A stretch of DNA of 64,000 bases. Source: Pseudoalteromonas sp. 3D05 (lineage in GTDB: Bacteria; Pseudomonadota; Gammaproteobacteria; Enterobacterales; Alteromonadaceae). The DNA is taken from NCBI RefSeq assembly GCF_002723455.1, contig NZ_PDUS01000017.1, positions 1 through 64,000 of the forward strand, read 5' to 3'. This document shows, piece by piece, positions 55,889 through 64,000 of this stretch (position 1 is its first letter; every line of letters begins with the position of its first letter). Both the position numbers and the translations under genes were made by a program. The notes beneath the pieces were generated by a model, which saw nothing but the letters and a program-made list of their open reading frames with translations, was not told where the DNA came from and did not search any database.

Positions 55889-57370
55889 ATGAAAAACGAC
55901 ATTAATTTGTGCTTATTGGGTTTGTTAACGCTTATTTCATTCAATAGCTTTTCGCAAAATGATGACTTTGTGAAGCCAAACTTCCCACGAACCGCAACAC
56001 AATGGCAAGCGCTAACAGCACATGATATTGAATATGCTTATGCGCAGACTGCCGCAAATCACCCCGGCATGTATGACAGTGATAATCCAAACTTCCCCAC
56101 GTTACTAGAAGACGCCAAACAACACGCTTTAACACTTGCACAGCAAGTGACAACGCCTCAAGGGTACGAGGCTGCAATTGCGCGCTTTAACACGATTTTA
56201 CAAGATGGACATGCCGGGGCGGTCGCTGTTTTACCTGACGAGTTTAAACTTCCAAGACGGTGGCCCGAGTTTTCTGCTGTATGGCGTGGTGACAGCTTAA
56301 GGGTATATTACAGCGAACACCATAAAGTGAACAAAGGTGACACAATAATACGTTGTAATAATACGGATATTAAAACTCTGATGCGCGAAACACTCTTTAA
56401 TTTTCATGGTGAGGTTGACCAGCCTGGGCATTGGTGGAACCAAGGGTGGCGTCTATTGATTGATGATGGAAATCCATTTTTGCCTAAACTAAAAAACTGT
56501 GATTTTGTTAACGCGAATGGCGCTACTTATAGCGTAATACTGAAGTGGTCTGTTCGTCCAAAGAGCGTGAGTAAGCAATTAAAGTATGCCTACAATGGCG
56601 ATGAATTGCCAATTGGTTTAGGCTGGCCGAGTGAAAATATAGCGTGGGTTGCAATGCCAACTTTTAGCCCTAATGAGTTGCAAATAGCTGATTACCAAAC
56701 ATTGCTTGATGATCTTACAAAGCAACGAGGTAAGTTACTCAATGCCAAAACGGTAGTACTCGATCTTCGTCATAATCAAGGTGGCTCCTCTTTTTGGAGT
56801 TTAAAAGTTGCTGAGCAATTATGGGGAGAACACATAGTAAACCAAAAACGAGCGCAATATGGGCGCAATACGCAAGTATGGTGGCGGGCGTCTGAAGAAA
56901 ATACTAATTATGTTGAATCATTAAAAGTACTACTAAAAGAGCAGCCTCAAATGTATGACATGGTTGATAAAGTATCTGCTGGTATGAAGGAATCTTTAGA
57001 AAAAGAAGCGATATTTTATGTCGAAGAGAAGGCAGCATCAACACAAGCAGCAGTGGTGGCACAGAGTGATTTCAATAATAACGTTATCGTGATTGCGCCG
57101 GGGCAGTGCGCTAGTGCTTGTCTTGATGCAATTGATACATTCAAACTATTTTCAAATACAATGTTATTAGGTGCACCCAGCAGTGCAGATTCAACGTATA
57201 TGGAAGTAAGACTTGTTGATACTCCATCGGGGCTAACTAAGGTGATTATTCCTAATAAAGTCTATGTGGATAGACCCCGCGGAAAAGGGGCTTATTACAA
57301 GCCGGATATCCCTTTTAATGAACTTGAGTGGACAACGCAAGCGCTACTAGCACGAATAAAAAAACTTTAA
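55889..57370 (+). CDS. Exported S41 (tail-specific) peptidase
   Basis: A 493-residue protein with a signal peptide (1-22, F-S-Q). The S41 domain has V-V-L-D-L-R-H-N-Q-G-G-S-S and the serine motif P-G-Q-C-A-S-A-C-L-D. Family members cut proteins at a C-terminal tail or in the periplasm. I see no clear PDZ domain before the catalytic part. GAAGGATTTAG precedes the ATG. The terminator at 57446-57482 ends it. Confidence 0.82.
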   Translation: MKNDINLCLLGLLTLISFNSFSQNDDFVKPNFPRTATQWQALTAHDIEYAYAQTAANHPGMYDSDNPNFPTLLEDAKQHALTLAQQVTTPQGYEAAIARFNTILQDGHAGAVAVLPDEFKLPRRWPEFSAVWRGDSLRVYYSEHHKVNKGDTIIRCNNTDIKTLMRETLFNFHGEVDQPGHWWNQGWRLLIDDGNPFLPKLKNCDFVNANGATYSVILKWSVRPKSVSKQLKYAYNGDELPIGLGWPSENIAWVAMPTFSPNELQIADYQTLLDDLTKQRGKLLNAKTVVLDLRHNQGGSSFWSLKVAEQLWGEHIVNQKRAQYGRNTQVWWRASEENTNYVESLKVLLKEQPQMYDMVDKVSAGMKESLEKEAIFYVEEKAASTQAAVVAQSDFNNNVIVIAPGQCASACLDAIDTFKLFSNTMLLGAPSSADSTYMEVRLVDTPSGLTKVIIPNKVYVDRPRGKGAYYKPDIPFNELEWTTQALLARIKKL

Positions 57371-57434
57371 CTCTAGACTACTTATTCAGCATGTTTTTAA
57401 TATGATAAGTGGGTAAACTCCCGGTGTTTTGTAT

Positions 57435-57626
57435 TTACTTAAAGGGCATCAGTAATAAGGTTATTACTGATGCATTTTTTTTGCTTGCGGAGTATTGGCT
57501 TAAGCCGACTTTCAATGTGGCGTCGGTTTCACTGGCATGCGGTTTATAACTGCCAAAGAGTTTATCCCACCAAATTACACTAAAGCCATAATTACTGTTG
57601 GTTTCATCAGGCCGCTGGCTGTGGTG
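57435..57626 (-). pseudogene. C-terminal scrap of a fatty-acid hydroxylase/sterol desaturase
   Basis: The frame keeps H-H-S-Q-R-P-D-E-T-N-S-N-Y-G-F-S-V-I-W-W-D-K-L-F-G-S-Y, the last histidine box and following block of the sterol desaturase family (PF04116). Upstream, from about 57627, the reading changes to sequence without homology, next to the end of the Y1 element (57635). The 5' part is lost, so the gene cannot work. Its tail runs into the S41 terminator. Confidence 0.7.
57446..57482. terminator. Terminator of the S41 gene
   Basis: GCATCAGTAATAA and TTATTACTGATGC are perfect 13-base arms around GG and are followed by A then eight T. It overlaps the tail of the hydroxylase scrap. Confidence 0.85.
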
Positions 57627-57634
57627 AAAAGAAG

Positions 57635-58194
57635 AATAACAAAGACACCCATCATAAAGCTTGTATTTCGCCAATTTTTTACTAACGTTCAATTAGTATG
57701 AAAATTGAACAGGGTGAAATATGGCTACTGCAAGAAAACGTCAAATAAGTTTGACAGATACAAAATACTATCACTGTATTTCACGTTGCGTTCGTCGTGC
57801 ATTTTTATGTGGCGAAGACCATTTTACAGGCCAATCATACGAGCACCGTAGAGGTTGGGTTGAAGATAAACTGTTAGAGTTAGCCAAGGTATTTTGTATT
57901 GATGTGTGCGCTTATGCTGTAATGAGTTACTGTGAACACTTGAACAGAAAACGGCGAAGCAACGTCAGCAACAGCGAAAAGTTACTGGCATAAAGTTAAA
58001 AGTCCTCAATAAAGAATTAAATCTGCAATCATGCAGTCATTTTCATGCGTGTAATTTAGGTTTAACAGTGATAACCGCTCGCTTAATGAACGATGAGCGA
58101 GTGATAATAGAAAAAGAGATGAGTTTTAGCCCAAAATAATGCAACTCAATGGCACTGTTTTATTTGCTCAATTAAAGTGGCTGTCTAGTTTATT
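57635..58194 (+). mobile_element. Decayed Y1-transposase element with inverted ends
   Basis: The left end reads, in reverse complement, GGGTGTCTTTGTTATT (57635-57650); the right end is GGCTGTCTAGTTTATT (58179-58194). They match at 12 of 16 places, so I take these as the ends. Inside are a truncated Y1 transposase and an AT-rich 3' tail that is also found at 1-98. No clear target duplication is visible. A small inverted repeat at 57687-57710 sits ahead of the transposase. Confidence 0.6.
57721..57993 (+). pseudogene. Internally deleted Y1 (REP-associated-type) transposase
   Basis: The N-terminal 70 residues match Y1 transposases of the REP-associated type (Y-Y-H-C-I-S-R-C-V-R-R-A-F-L-C-G, D-V-C-A-Y-A-V-M-S). 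The frame then jumps in phase to a normal C-terminus (Y-C-E-H-L-N-R-K-R-R). The normal family length is above 300 residues, so the middle, including the catalytic tyrosine region, is lost and the protein cannot work. AGGGTG precedes the ATG. Confidence 0.85.
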
Positions 58195-58198
58195 TTTT

Positions 58199-58318
58199 AT
58201 GGCTGAAATTAAAGGTAAGAAAGTCATAATTGAACCTAACTCACCAAGTGAAGGCTTAATTGTTGCCTTTATTGAAGTAAACGGCGCTCCAGTGGAGTTG
58301 ATGGAATATTCTAAATAA
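58199..58318 (+). pseudogene. C-terminal remnant of a VOC/glyoxalase-like protein
   Basis: Just past the right end of the Y1 element an open frame encodes 39 residues ending V-A-F-I-E-V-N-G-A-P-V-E-L-M-E-Y-S-K, the typical last strand of vicinal-oxygen-chelate proteins. The rest of the gene is missing. A hairpin follows (GTCAGCT 58341-58347, AGCTGAC 58364-58370), perhaps its old terminator. Confidence 0.55.
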
Positions 58319-58419
58319 TTGGGTAAATGATGCTTTTCAGGTCAGCTTTGAGATAAGTAACTTAGCTGACTTTAAGAACGCATATAACAAATGCATCAAC
58401 ACGATTTACCAACTAAAGC

Positions 58420-58435
58420 GGCTGTCTAGTTTATT
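58420..58435 (+). repeat. Solo third copy of the Y1 element right end
   Basis: GGCTGTCTAGTTTATT preceded by AACTAAAGC, matching the ends at 83-98 and 58179-58194. The DNA upstream does not resemble the element, so it is a solo end or a target of the transposase. The remainder of 58319-58713 shows no gene. Confidence 0.6.
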
Positions 58436-58713
58436 CAAAGGTGTCGGTTGAGCAATTCAGTCCATTAAGTTATTAATTTAAATTAAAGAATTCAATTTCT
58501 AGCTTATTATTACGATTTAAAAATCCTTCCAAGCGGATCAACTCTACTCTTTAAGTGTGAAAAATAACGACAAGGTCACCTACGACTTGGGAAACTTAAT
58601 TTTTGATAAAATTATATGCCTGTTCTTTTTTGTGTTATTGACGTGAAAATCTTTAAAATAGAACTAAACTAAAACATATTTAAAATACAACTCCAATTAA
58701 AGGCTTACTAACT

Positions 58714-61700
58714 ATGCGCTACATCCTTACCATGTTTTTAGTCATATTTCTTGCCGCCTGCAACAATGATGATTCTAAAAGTGTTCCGGTTAAGCCCCAG
58801 GTGACAGTGCTGCCAATCGCCGATGCGGGTCAGCCAATGATGCTACAAAAAGGGGCGACGGCGGTTCTCAATGGGAGTGGCTCATATGACCCTGATGGCG
58901 CAAGCATTACTTATGCTTGGAGCGTTGTTAGTCAGCCTACCGCTAGCTCAAGTCAGTTAAGCGCCGCCACTACTCCCTACCCAAGCCTTTTCCTTGATGC
59001 CGTAGGCGATTACGAAATTCAATTAATAGTCAGTAATGGTGAAGAGGACAGTCTTCCTGCGATTGTCAAAATTAGCGACTCCGATTCTATTCCTGTAGCC
59101 AATGCAGGGCCGGATCAAACAGCCCAAGTAAACCAAGCTGTGACACTAAACGGCGCAATGAGCTTTGATTCTGATGGTGATCAACTATCGTATACCTGGA
59201 CGCTGGAGTCATCTCCTACTGGAAGCGCAGCAATGCTGGCGCGCTCAGATACCGCATTTCCGGTGCTCACGCCGGACGTCTCTGGTGATTATGAACTTCA
59301 ATTGATTGTTAATGACGGCAATAATGACAGTGCGCCGGATACGGTCATTGTTAGCGATTTAAATATCGCTCCGGTAGCTAACTCTGAAAAAGGTACTACC
59401 TACACGATAGGTGTTCCTGTGATGCTAGACGGCTCAGCGTCAAGTGATGTTGATGGCGACCCGTTGAGCTATCAGTGGAGTATCGTGAGTCAGCCAGCGG
59501 GAAGCACGGCAACAATTGTTGACGCAGATTCGGTATCAGCCTCTATCACTCCAGATGTGGATGGCGATTACATTATTTCGTTGGTAGTGAATGATGGTCA
59601 GATAGATAGCGCGTTGAGTAATCTTACGCTGCATCGCGAAAATCATATTCCCATCGCCGACGCGGGCAGTGATTTAACGGCTCAGTTAGGTCAAGTTATT
59701 CATTTGAATGGTACTGGTTCGAGTGATGGTGATGGAGATCCGCTAGTGCCGCGCTGGTCTATCAGCTCGAAGCCAAAGAATTCATCCGCTAGTTTGGCAG
59801 ATGTGAATACTCTCCATCCAATCCTCGTGCCCGATATGCCTGGCGATTATGTGATTCAGCTCATCGTCAATGATGGCCAATATTTGAGTGCAGCGGACGC
59901 GGTTATTATTTCCACAACTAATATTGCTCCCGTAGCCAATGCAGGTGACCCGCAAAAGGTGGTAACTGGGCAGGCGGTTAATTTAGATGGCTCAAAGTCA
60001 ACGGACCCAGAGGGTGATAGCCTGTCATACCGTTGGACGCTATTGGCGGCGCCTACTGGCAGCTCTGCCTCGTTATCTGCTACTGACGTAGTCAGCCCTT
60101 CTTTTACCCCAGATGAAATTGGCAATTATGTATTCCAGCTTGTGGTGAACGACGGTGAGAAGGATAGCGCGCCAGCAACAGTGGTTATTTCCGATCAAGA
60201 CTTACCTCCGGTAGCGCGAGCTGGCGCAGATCAGTCGGTGTCAACTGGCTCACTGGTAACTTTGGATGCTACTACTTCTTCTGATCCGGAAAGCCAACCC
60301 TTAAGTTACAATTGGTCACTGCTTTCAAGTCCAAGCACAAGCACTTCGGTTCTCAGCGATAGTGATCGCGCGATCGCTACCTTTAGGCCAGATACTACCG
60401 GTGACTATGTGGCGCAATTAACGGTGACGGATGCGGCGGGACAGAAATCCTCCGATACCATCATCATTCGCAATGGTTCAGCGAACACTCTTCCGATAGC
60501 GGATGCAGGAGCCGACCAGGTCAGCACTAACACACGCTTAGTGTTGGATGGTTCTGGATCGAGAGATGCCGATGGTGACAGTATTTACTACAGCTGGGCG
60601 ATGCTAAGCCGACCCGCTGGTAGTTCTGCCACACTAAACAACGATAAGTCTAGGAATCCTGATTTTACCCCTGATGTGCAGGGGGATTTTGTCATCCAGC
60701 TAGTGGTGAGTGATGGTAAGAGCACCAGCTTGCCGGACATCGTCGTGGTTCATGATAGCCAGAAAAATATCGCGCCGGTTGCTCGAATTGGTTTTCTTCA
60801 GGATGCTGTGACAGCTAATCAATACCAGCTAGATGGCAGCACCAGTTTCGATCAGAATGGTGATGCGCTAAGCTATCAATGGACACTGTATCCACCTAGC
60901 TCAAGTGCTGCAGTACTTCAAGGCAGTACTGTTGAACAGCCGACTTTTACGCCCGATATCGCAGGTGATTACGGAGTATCGTTAGTGGTTAACGATGGGG
61001 TGCTCAACAGTCAGTCCGTTTCTGCAACGATTACCGTTGCCGACCCAGTTCAAGGTGCTGCAAGACCTCTTCCCCCGGGGCATAACCTTCTGATGCTAAG
61101 TGCCACTGGCGGTGACAGTGGTTCAGGGGCCTTAATATCTATTGAAGAGAGTGACCTAACGAAAGCCTCCGAGATTTTGAGTTTGCACGGTGTACCGCCG
61201 ATTCGGACTAGTGCTCACATTCAATCACCGGTTCTTCATCCGACCAACGGTAAAGTGTATTTATTAATTGATGAGACCGGTCTAAATCATGCGGGTGCTA
61301 TTTTAGAGTTTGATCCGGAGGGGAAAACTACTGAAGTATACCTGAATATACCGAACCTAACCCTAAATGGAAATCGAGTTCGCTTCTTCCGAAATCAACT
61401 CCTATTCGATCCGAGTGGCCATGCCATATATTTATTCGCTCAGAGAGGTGGAGTGAGTGACGCTGGCGTGCTATTTCATATCAACAACAATCCCGCGAGC
61501 GCTAACTTTAAGACCCTCACAGTGATAGCCGAATTCGGTCAGCCGGACGGAGCATACGGCGGTTCATTGACTAGTCCGATTAGTGATTTAGCCTGGAATG
61601 GTACGAACAAAATTGTTGCTGCTTTCGGTTTTTCAAGAACACAACCTCGTCGCTCTCCAGTTGAGTTGACGCCAAGTGATTCAGCAGATCTAACTAAACC

Positions 61701-63267
61701 TTGGACGAAAGCAGACTTTGGAGGCTATATTGCCCTCAGTGGTCGAAAGTTTACCGTAGATAACGATTACTTACTGCTGGTTGAGAACGGTTCGCCTCTT
61801 ATATTCACTGGGCATGGACGGAGTAGTGGTGGTGGTTTTTCTATCCGCGAATGTCATAATACAGAGGGAACTTTCCCTTGGGGACCCGTAGATATCTTTA
61901 TTATGTGTAAAGGTGGCGGCGGCTTCGCACCGGTGTTGTATCGGTCTAACGGAAGCGCTGCCCAGCCAGTGCTTGAACGGCTATTTAGTAACCTTACTGG
62001 AAGAGAGGTGAATGGTGTCATTGCATCTACTAAGCGCGACACCGCCTATATGACAGTTGTTGATGAGTCAGCTAGCGCTTTTTTGAGTGTCGGTCGGGCA
62101 GCGATAGAGGCTGCGGGGATAACCATATCGCCGCCAACACTAAGCGAGGTTAGTAAAGTTAGCTATGTCGACAGTAGCGTCATTGTCGGTGGTGGTGACC
62201 GAGGTATCTATTTCATTGGTGATCCTGTTATTGTCGATAGGTCATCGGATCCGCTTAATGACCGCTTCGTATCTGTTTTGAGCGCCGACGGAGGTGCTGA
62301 CGAGCGAGGCGCTCTCCTGACGCTCGATCGACTAACGGGAGTTATTAGTCAATCTGACTTTGGTTTTGAACGTGGAGGCTATCCCTTCGGGAGAGCAACT
62401 AAGGCATCTAGTGGCGATTACTTCTTTTCTACAGTGTCCAGCAGTGCTGGAAGCAATAACACCGATGGGTCCACAACCCTCTACGACCCATCTCTTGGTG
62501 TTACTGAAGAGGTGCTGCCGTCCCGATTCTTCAGGACCGGTTTAGGTTTGGCCGAAACTTCGAATAAGGTGCTTTACGGCTTGGGGATAGAGCGTAGGCG
62601 GGGTGTCTATGCATTGTATTCAATTGATGTTGATTCCCTAGCATTCACCGAACTAGGGGACTTTGCGAGTACTAGTGAACACGTTCCCAGCTATGAGCTA
62701 ACTGTCAACGACGATAAACTTTGGTTCTTTACAGGAACTAAGCTCTTTTGCTTCGATCCGGCAACCAATCAGCGAGAAAGCTATTCGTTCGCCACTGCAG
62801 CTGCTCACGATCCAGTAAGGGCAATTAGCTTTATGAGTAATGGCAGCGATGGTTTTTTTGCGACACGCGGAAGTGCTGTGGCTGGGCAAGGTACTATTCA
62901 GAGGCTAACTAACAATTGCGCGCTACCTACTATCTCTGGCGTAGTAGCGGGCTTAACAGATCTTCCGACAACTGCATTACTAGCAGCATCGGACGGTAAC
63001 TTCTACTACGGTACGGAAGGTGGAAAACTAATGCAGTTCGATGGTGTGAATACTGTTGTAGAGGTCGCGGGCATAGCTAACGCGTCGATGGTTGGTTTTT
63101 TGACGGAAGATGCTAACGGCGACATTGTAGGCTTCGCGTCTAACGGTAATGCCGTAGAAGATCAAATGTATGCCTACACACTGAGTAATGGTGCTTTCAC
63201 TAACACCACTGTTCCTGCAGATACGCCTATCGATAGCTTCTATCCTGGTGTAACTGAAATTAATTAG
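58714..63267 (+). CDS. 1517-residue lipoprotein with eight PKD-like repeats and a propeller-like C-terminal half
   Basis: The start has a lipoprotein signal ending F-L-A-A-C. Eight repeats of about 90 residues follow (about 33-780), each with P-V/I-A-x-A-G, L-x-G-S/A-x-S-x-D-x-D/E-G-D and Y-x-W, the PKD/REJ-like pattern. The C-terminal 700 residues carry two related blocks that open M-L-S-A-T-G-G-D-S-G-S-G-A-L-I and V-L-S-A-D-G-G-A-D-E-R-G-A-L-L, with many Y-F/F-x-G-T/F turns, suggesting a beta-propeller or choice-of-anchor fold. It probably sticks out from the outer membrane and binds glycans, proteins or surfaces. The DNA looks richer in G and C than its neighbours. A possible start with AAAGG upstream is the ATG at 58714. 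Confidence 0.75.
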   Translation: MRYILTMFLVIFLAACNNDDSKSVPVKPQVTVLPIADAGQPMMLQKGATAVLNGSGSYDPDGASITYAWSVVSQPTASSSQLSAATTPYPSLFLDAVGDYEIQLIVSNGEEDSLPAIVKISDSDSIPVANAGPDQTAQVNQAVTLNGAMSFDSDGDQLSYTWTLESSPTGSAAMLARSDTAFPVLTPDVSGDYELQLIVNDGNNDSAPDTVIVSDLNIAPVANSEKGTTYTIGVPVMLDGSASSDVDGDPLSYQWSIVSQPAGSTATIVDADSVSASITPDVDGDYIISLVVNDGQIDSALSNLTLHRENHIPIADAGSDLTAQLGQVIHLNGTGSSDGDGDPLVPRWSISSKPKNSSASLADVNTLHPILVPDMPGDYVIQLIVNDGQYLSAADAVIISTTNIAPVANAGDPQKVVTGQAVNLDGSKSTDPEGDSLSYRWTLLAAPTGSSASLSATDVVSPSFTPDEIGNYVFQLVVNDGEKDSAPATVVISDQDLPPVARAGADQSVSTGSLVTLDATTSSDPESQPLSYNWSLLSSPSTSTSVLSDSDRAIATFRPDTTGDYVAQLTVTDAAGQKSSDTIIIRNGSANTLPIADAGADQVSTNTRLVLDGSGSRDADGDSIYYSWAMLSRPAGSSATLNNDKSRNPDFTPDVQGDFVIQLVVSDGKSTSLPDIVVVHDSQKNIAPVARIGFLQDAVTANQYQLDGSTSFDQNGDALSYQWTLYPPSSSAAVLQGSTVEQPTFTPDIAGDYGVSLVVNDGVLNSQSVSATITVADPVQGAARPLPPGHNLLMLSATGGDSGSGALISIEESDLTKASEILSLHGVPPIRTSAHIQSPVLHPTNGKVYLLIDETGLNHAGAILEFDPEGKTTEVYLNIPNLTLNGNRVRFFRNQLLFDPSGHAIYLFAQRGGVSDAGVLFHINNNPASANFKTLTVIAEFGQPDGAYGGSLTSPISDLAWNGTNKIVAAFGFSRTQPRRSPVELTPSDSADLTKPWTKADFGGYIALSGRKFTVDNDYLLLVENGSPLIFTGHGRSSGGGFSIRECHNTEGTFPWGPVDIFIMCKGGGGFAPVLYRSNGSAAQPVLERLFSNLTGREVNGVIASTKRDTAYMTVVDESASAFLSVGRAAIEAAGITISPPTLSEVSKVSYVDSSVIVGGGDRGIYFIGDPVIVDRSSDPLNDRFVSVLSADGGADERGALLTLDRLTGVISQSDFGFERGGYPFGRATKASSGDYFFSTVSSSAGSNNTDGSTTLYDPSLGVTEEVLPSRFFRTGLGLAETSNKVLYGLGIERRRGVYALYSIDVDSLAFTELGDFASTSEHVPSYELTVNDDKLWFFTGTKLFCFDPATNQRESYSFATAAAHDPVRAISFMSNGSDGFFATRGSAVAGQGTIQRLTNNCALPTISGVVAGLTDLPTTALLAASDGNFYYGTEGGKLMQFDGVNTVVEVAGIANASMVGFLTEDANGDIVGFASNGNAVEDQMYAYTLSNGAFTNTTVPADTPIDSFYPGVTEIN

Positions 63268-63285
63268 GACGTATCAAACACAAGT

Positions 63286-63311
63286 TAGGGTAAGCCTTGA
63301 GGCTTACCCTA
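63286..63311 (+). terminator. Terminator of the large lipoprotein gene
   Basis: TAGGGTAAGCCT and AGGCTTACCCTA are perfect 12-base arms around a 2-base loop. Confidence 0.75.
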
Positions 63312-63493
63312 TTCATAGAGTGCTAATTTCGCTCACTGGAACAAAAGGGGTCGAACAAAAGAGCTCAAATCTTGACTTCATACATCAAAGTTTACCAATG
63401 ACCGATCATGGCACAAAACCTCCCGTCGTCTCTAACTCATTTTTGTCCAACAATGAGTTTGTTTGACTGTCCGCCTTTGCACATAGCTGTCTG

Positions 63494-64000
63494 TCAGATT
63501 AAGTCGGAACTAATACATTTAAAGCATGGATTTTTCAGTATTGAAACCATTACCTTATCAATACAATCTTTCAATACAAAAGCCTGAGGTGGGTCTGCGC
63601 GTTTTTGAGCCGCAACTTGCTTAAGTCCATTAATCAAATTAGCGCTTCTTGAGGTGTTTTTTTCGATTAACTCACTACTTTGTGTGATTGATTCTAAAAA
63701 GCTATCAAGTCCCACTTTTGACACTTTGTTTTCAATAACCATATGCTTAAAACTTGCTAATTCTTCTTTTAGAAAAGAAACAGCCGTAATGATAGTGCCT
63801 AGTGGTGTATTAACTTCATGGGCAACCCCTGCAACTAATTTGCTTAATGAGGCCATTTTTTCTACTTCAATTAAGTTATCTTGGGTACTTTTTAGTTCAA
63901 GCAATGTAGATTCAAGGGTTTGATTTGTTCGAGTAAGTGATTCTGTGCGTGTCGCTACTATGTTTTCGAGGTTTTTATTAAGCTCGATCAGGTCTTGCTC
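63494..64000 (-). CDS. Histidine kinase, cut by the window edge and truncated at the C-terminus
   Basis: The frame is open to the window edge at 64000 and ends at 63494. It has a coiled coil and the HisKA H-box E-K-M-A-S-L-S-K-L-V-A-G-V-A-H-E-V-N-T-P-L-G, with the phospho-accepting His. The helix bundle continues to about V-L-K-D-C-I-D-K-V, then K-N-P-C-F-K-C-I-S-S-D-L-I ends the frame. No HATPase domain remains, so this copy cannot autophosphorylate. The break at about 63535 faces the large lipoprotein gene. The sensing part lies beyond the window. Confidence 0.7.
   Translation of the reverse strand, partial: EQDLIELNKNLENIVATRTESLTRTNQTLESTLLELKSTQDNLIEVEKMASLSKLVAGVAHEVNTPLGTIITAVSFLKEELASFKHMVIENKVSKVGLDSFLESITQSSELIEKNTSRSANLINGLKQVAAQKRADPPQAFVLKDCIDKVMVSILKNPCFKCISSDLI

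Noticed and set aside
58010..58141. Open frame after the transposase remnant that ends S-F-S-P-K
   Set aside because: It lies in the element tail, has no start with a ribosome site, and the copy at 1-98 shows a small indel that does not respect codons.
1..58194. The whole span between the two Y1-element right ends as one composite transposon
   Set aside because: The ends are in the same direction and the genes between are ordinary chromosomal ones with many regulators and operons. No target duplication is visible.
63341..63400. GGAACAAAAGGGGTCGAAC... as another Y1 element flank
   Set aside because: It recalls flanks of such elements, but no ends or transposase lie near, so the support is too thin.

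Overview
The window looks like chromosomal DNA of a marine gammaproteobacterium of the Pseudoalteromonas/Alteromonadales type. This rests on gene content seen by eye: AT-rich DNA, several large TonB-dependent receptors including two Oar-like ones, a pitrilysin-like lipoprotein, an OsmC-YcaO fusion, DUF4331 and TIGR02647 proteins, and many LysR/AraC/MarR/CadC-type regulators. The genus is an inference. I saw no rRNA, tRNA or CRISPR array.

Layout. 1-1035: the right end of a mobile element cut by the window edge, then a SWEET-like membrane protein behind a strong TTGTCGACAA palindrome. 1186-7286: an MFS efflux pump with a divergent LysR regulator, then a CadC-type membrane regulator with TPRs divergent from a secreted serine hydrolase. 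7487-15297: a probable cyanophycin-use locus (isoaspartyl dipeptidase, YfcC-type transporter, TonB receptor and, divergently, an exported cyanophycinase). 15372-21156: an ECF sigma/anti-sigma pair followed by DUF4331, a small lipoprotein, a TPR protein and a HupE/UreJ-type metal permease, all on the minus strand. 21456-25428: ilvE, a phosphatase-lipid kinase fusion and small conserved proteins, plus an 81-bp MITE-like repeat. 25425-27929: the hmgA-maiA tyrosine catabolism operon with a divergent MarR regulator. 27993-39496: two Oar-like receptors, an S1/P1 nuclease, a PhnD-like binding protein paired with a membrane protein of unknown type, and UshA; this may be a nucleic-acid/nucleotide scavenging neighbourhood. 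40030-48667: cyclophilin, MAPEG protein, M16 peptidase, a second ECF sigma cluster and ycaO. 49082-57370: porin, small binding protein and soluble CZB chemoreceptor; AraC regulator with aldehyde dehydrogenase; PspC-domain and DUF4234 proteins; S41 peptidase. 57435-64000: a scarred region with a broken fatty-acid hydroxylase, an internally deleted Y1 transposase, a VOC-protein remnant, a 1517-residue PKD-repeat lipoprotein and a histidine kinase cut off before its ATPase domain.

The best candidates for new biology are the cyanophycin locus, whose dipeptidase has altered metal ligands compared with E. coli IadA; the ECF sigma-DUF4331-HupE locus; the binding protein/membrane protein pair at 35678-37511; and the small island at about 57627-63535. 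Start codons were set by eye from Shine-Dalgarno sites, signal peptides and gene overlaps. All family names come from motif recognition, not from database searches.
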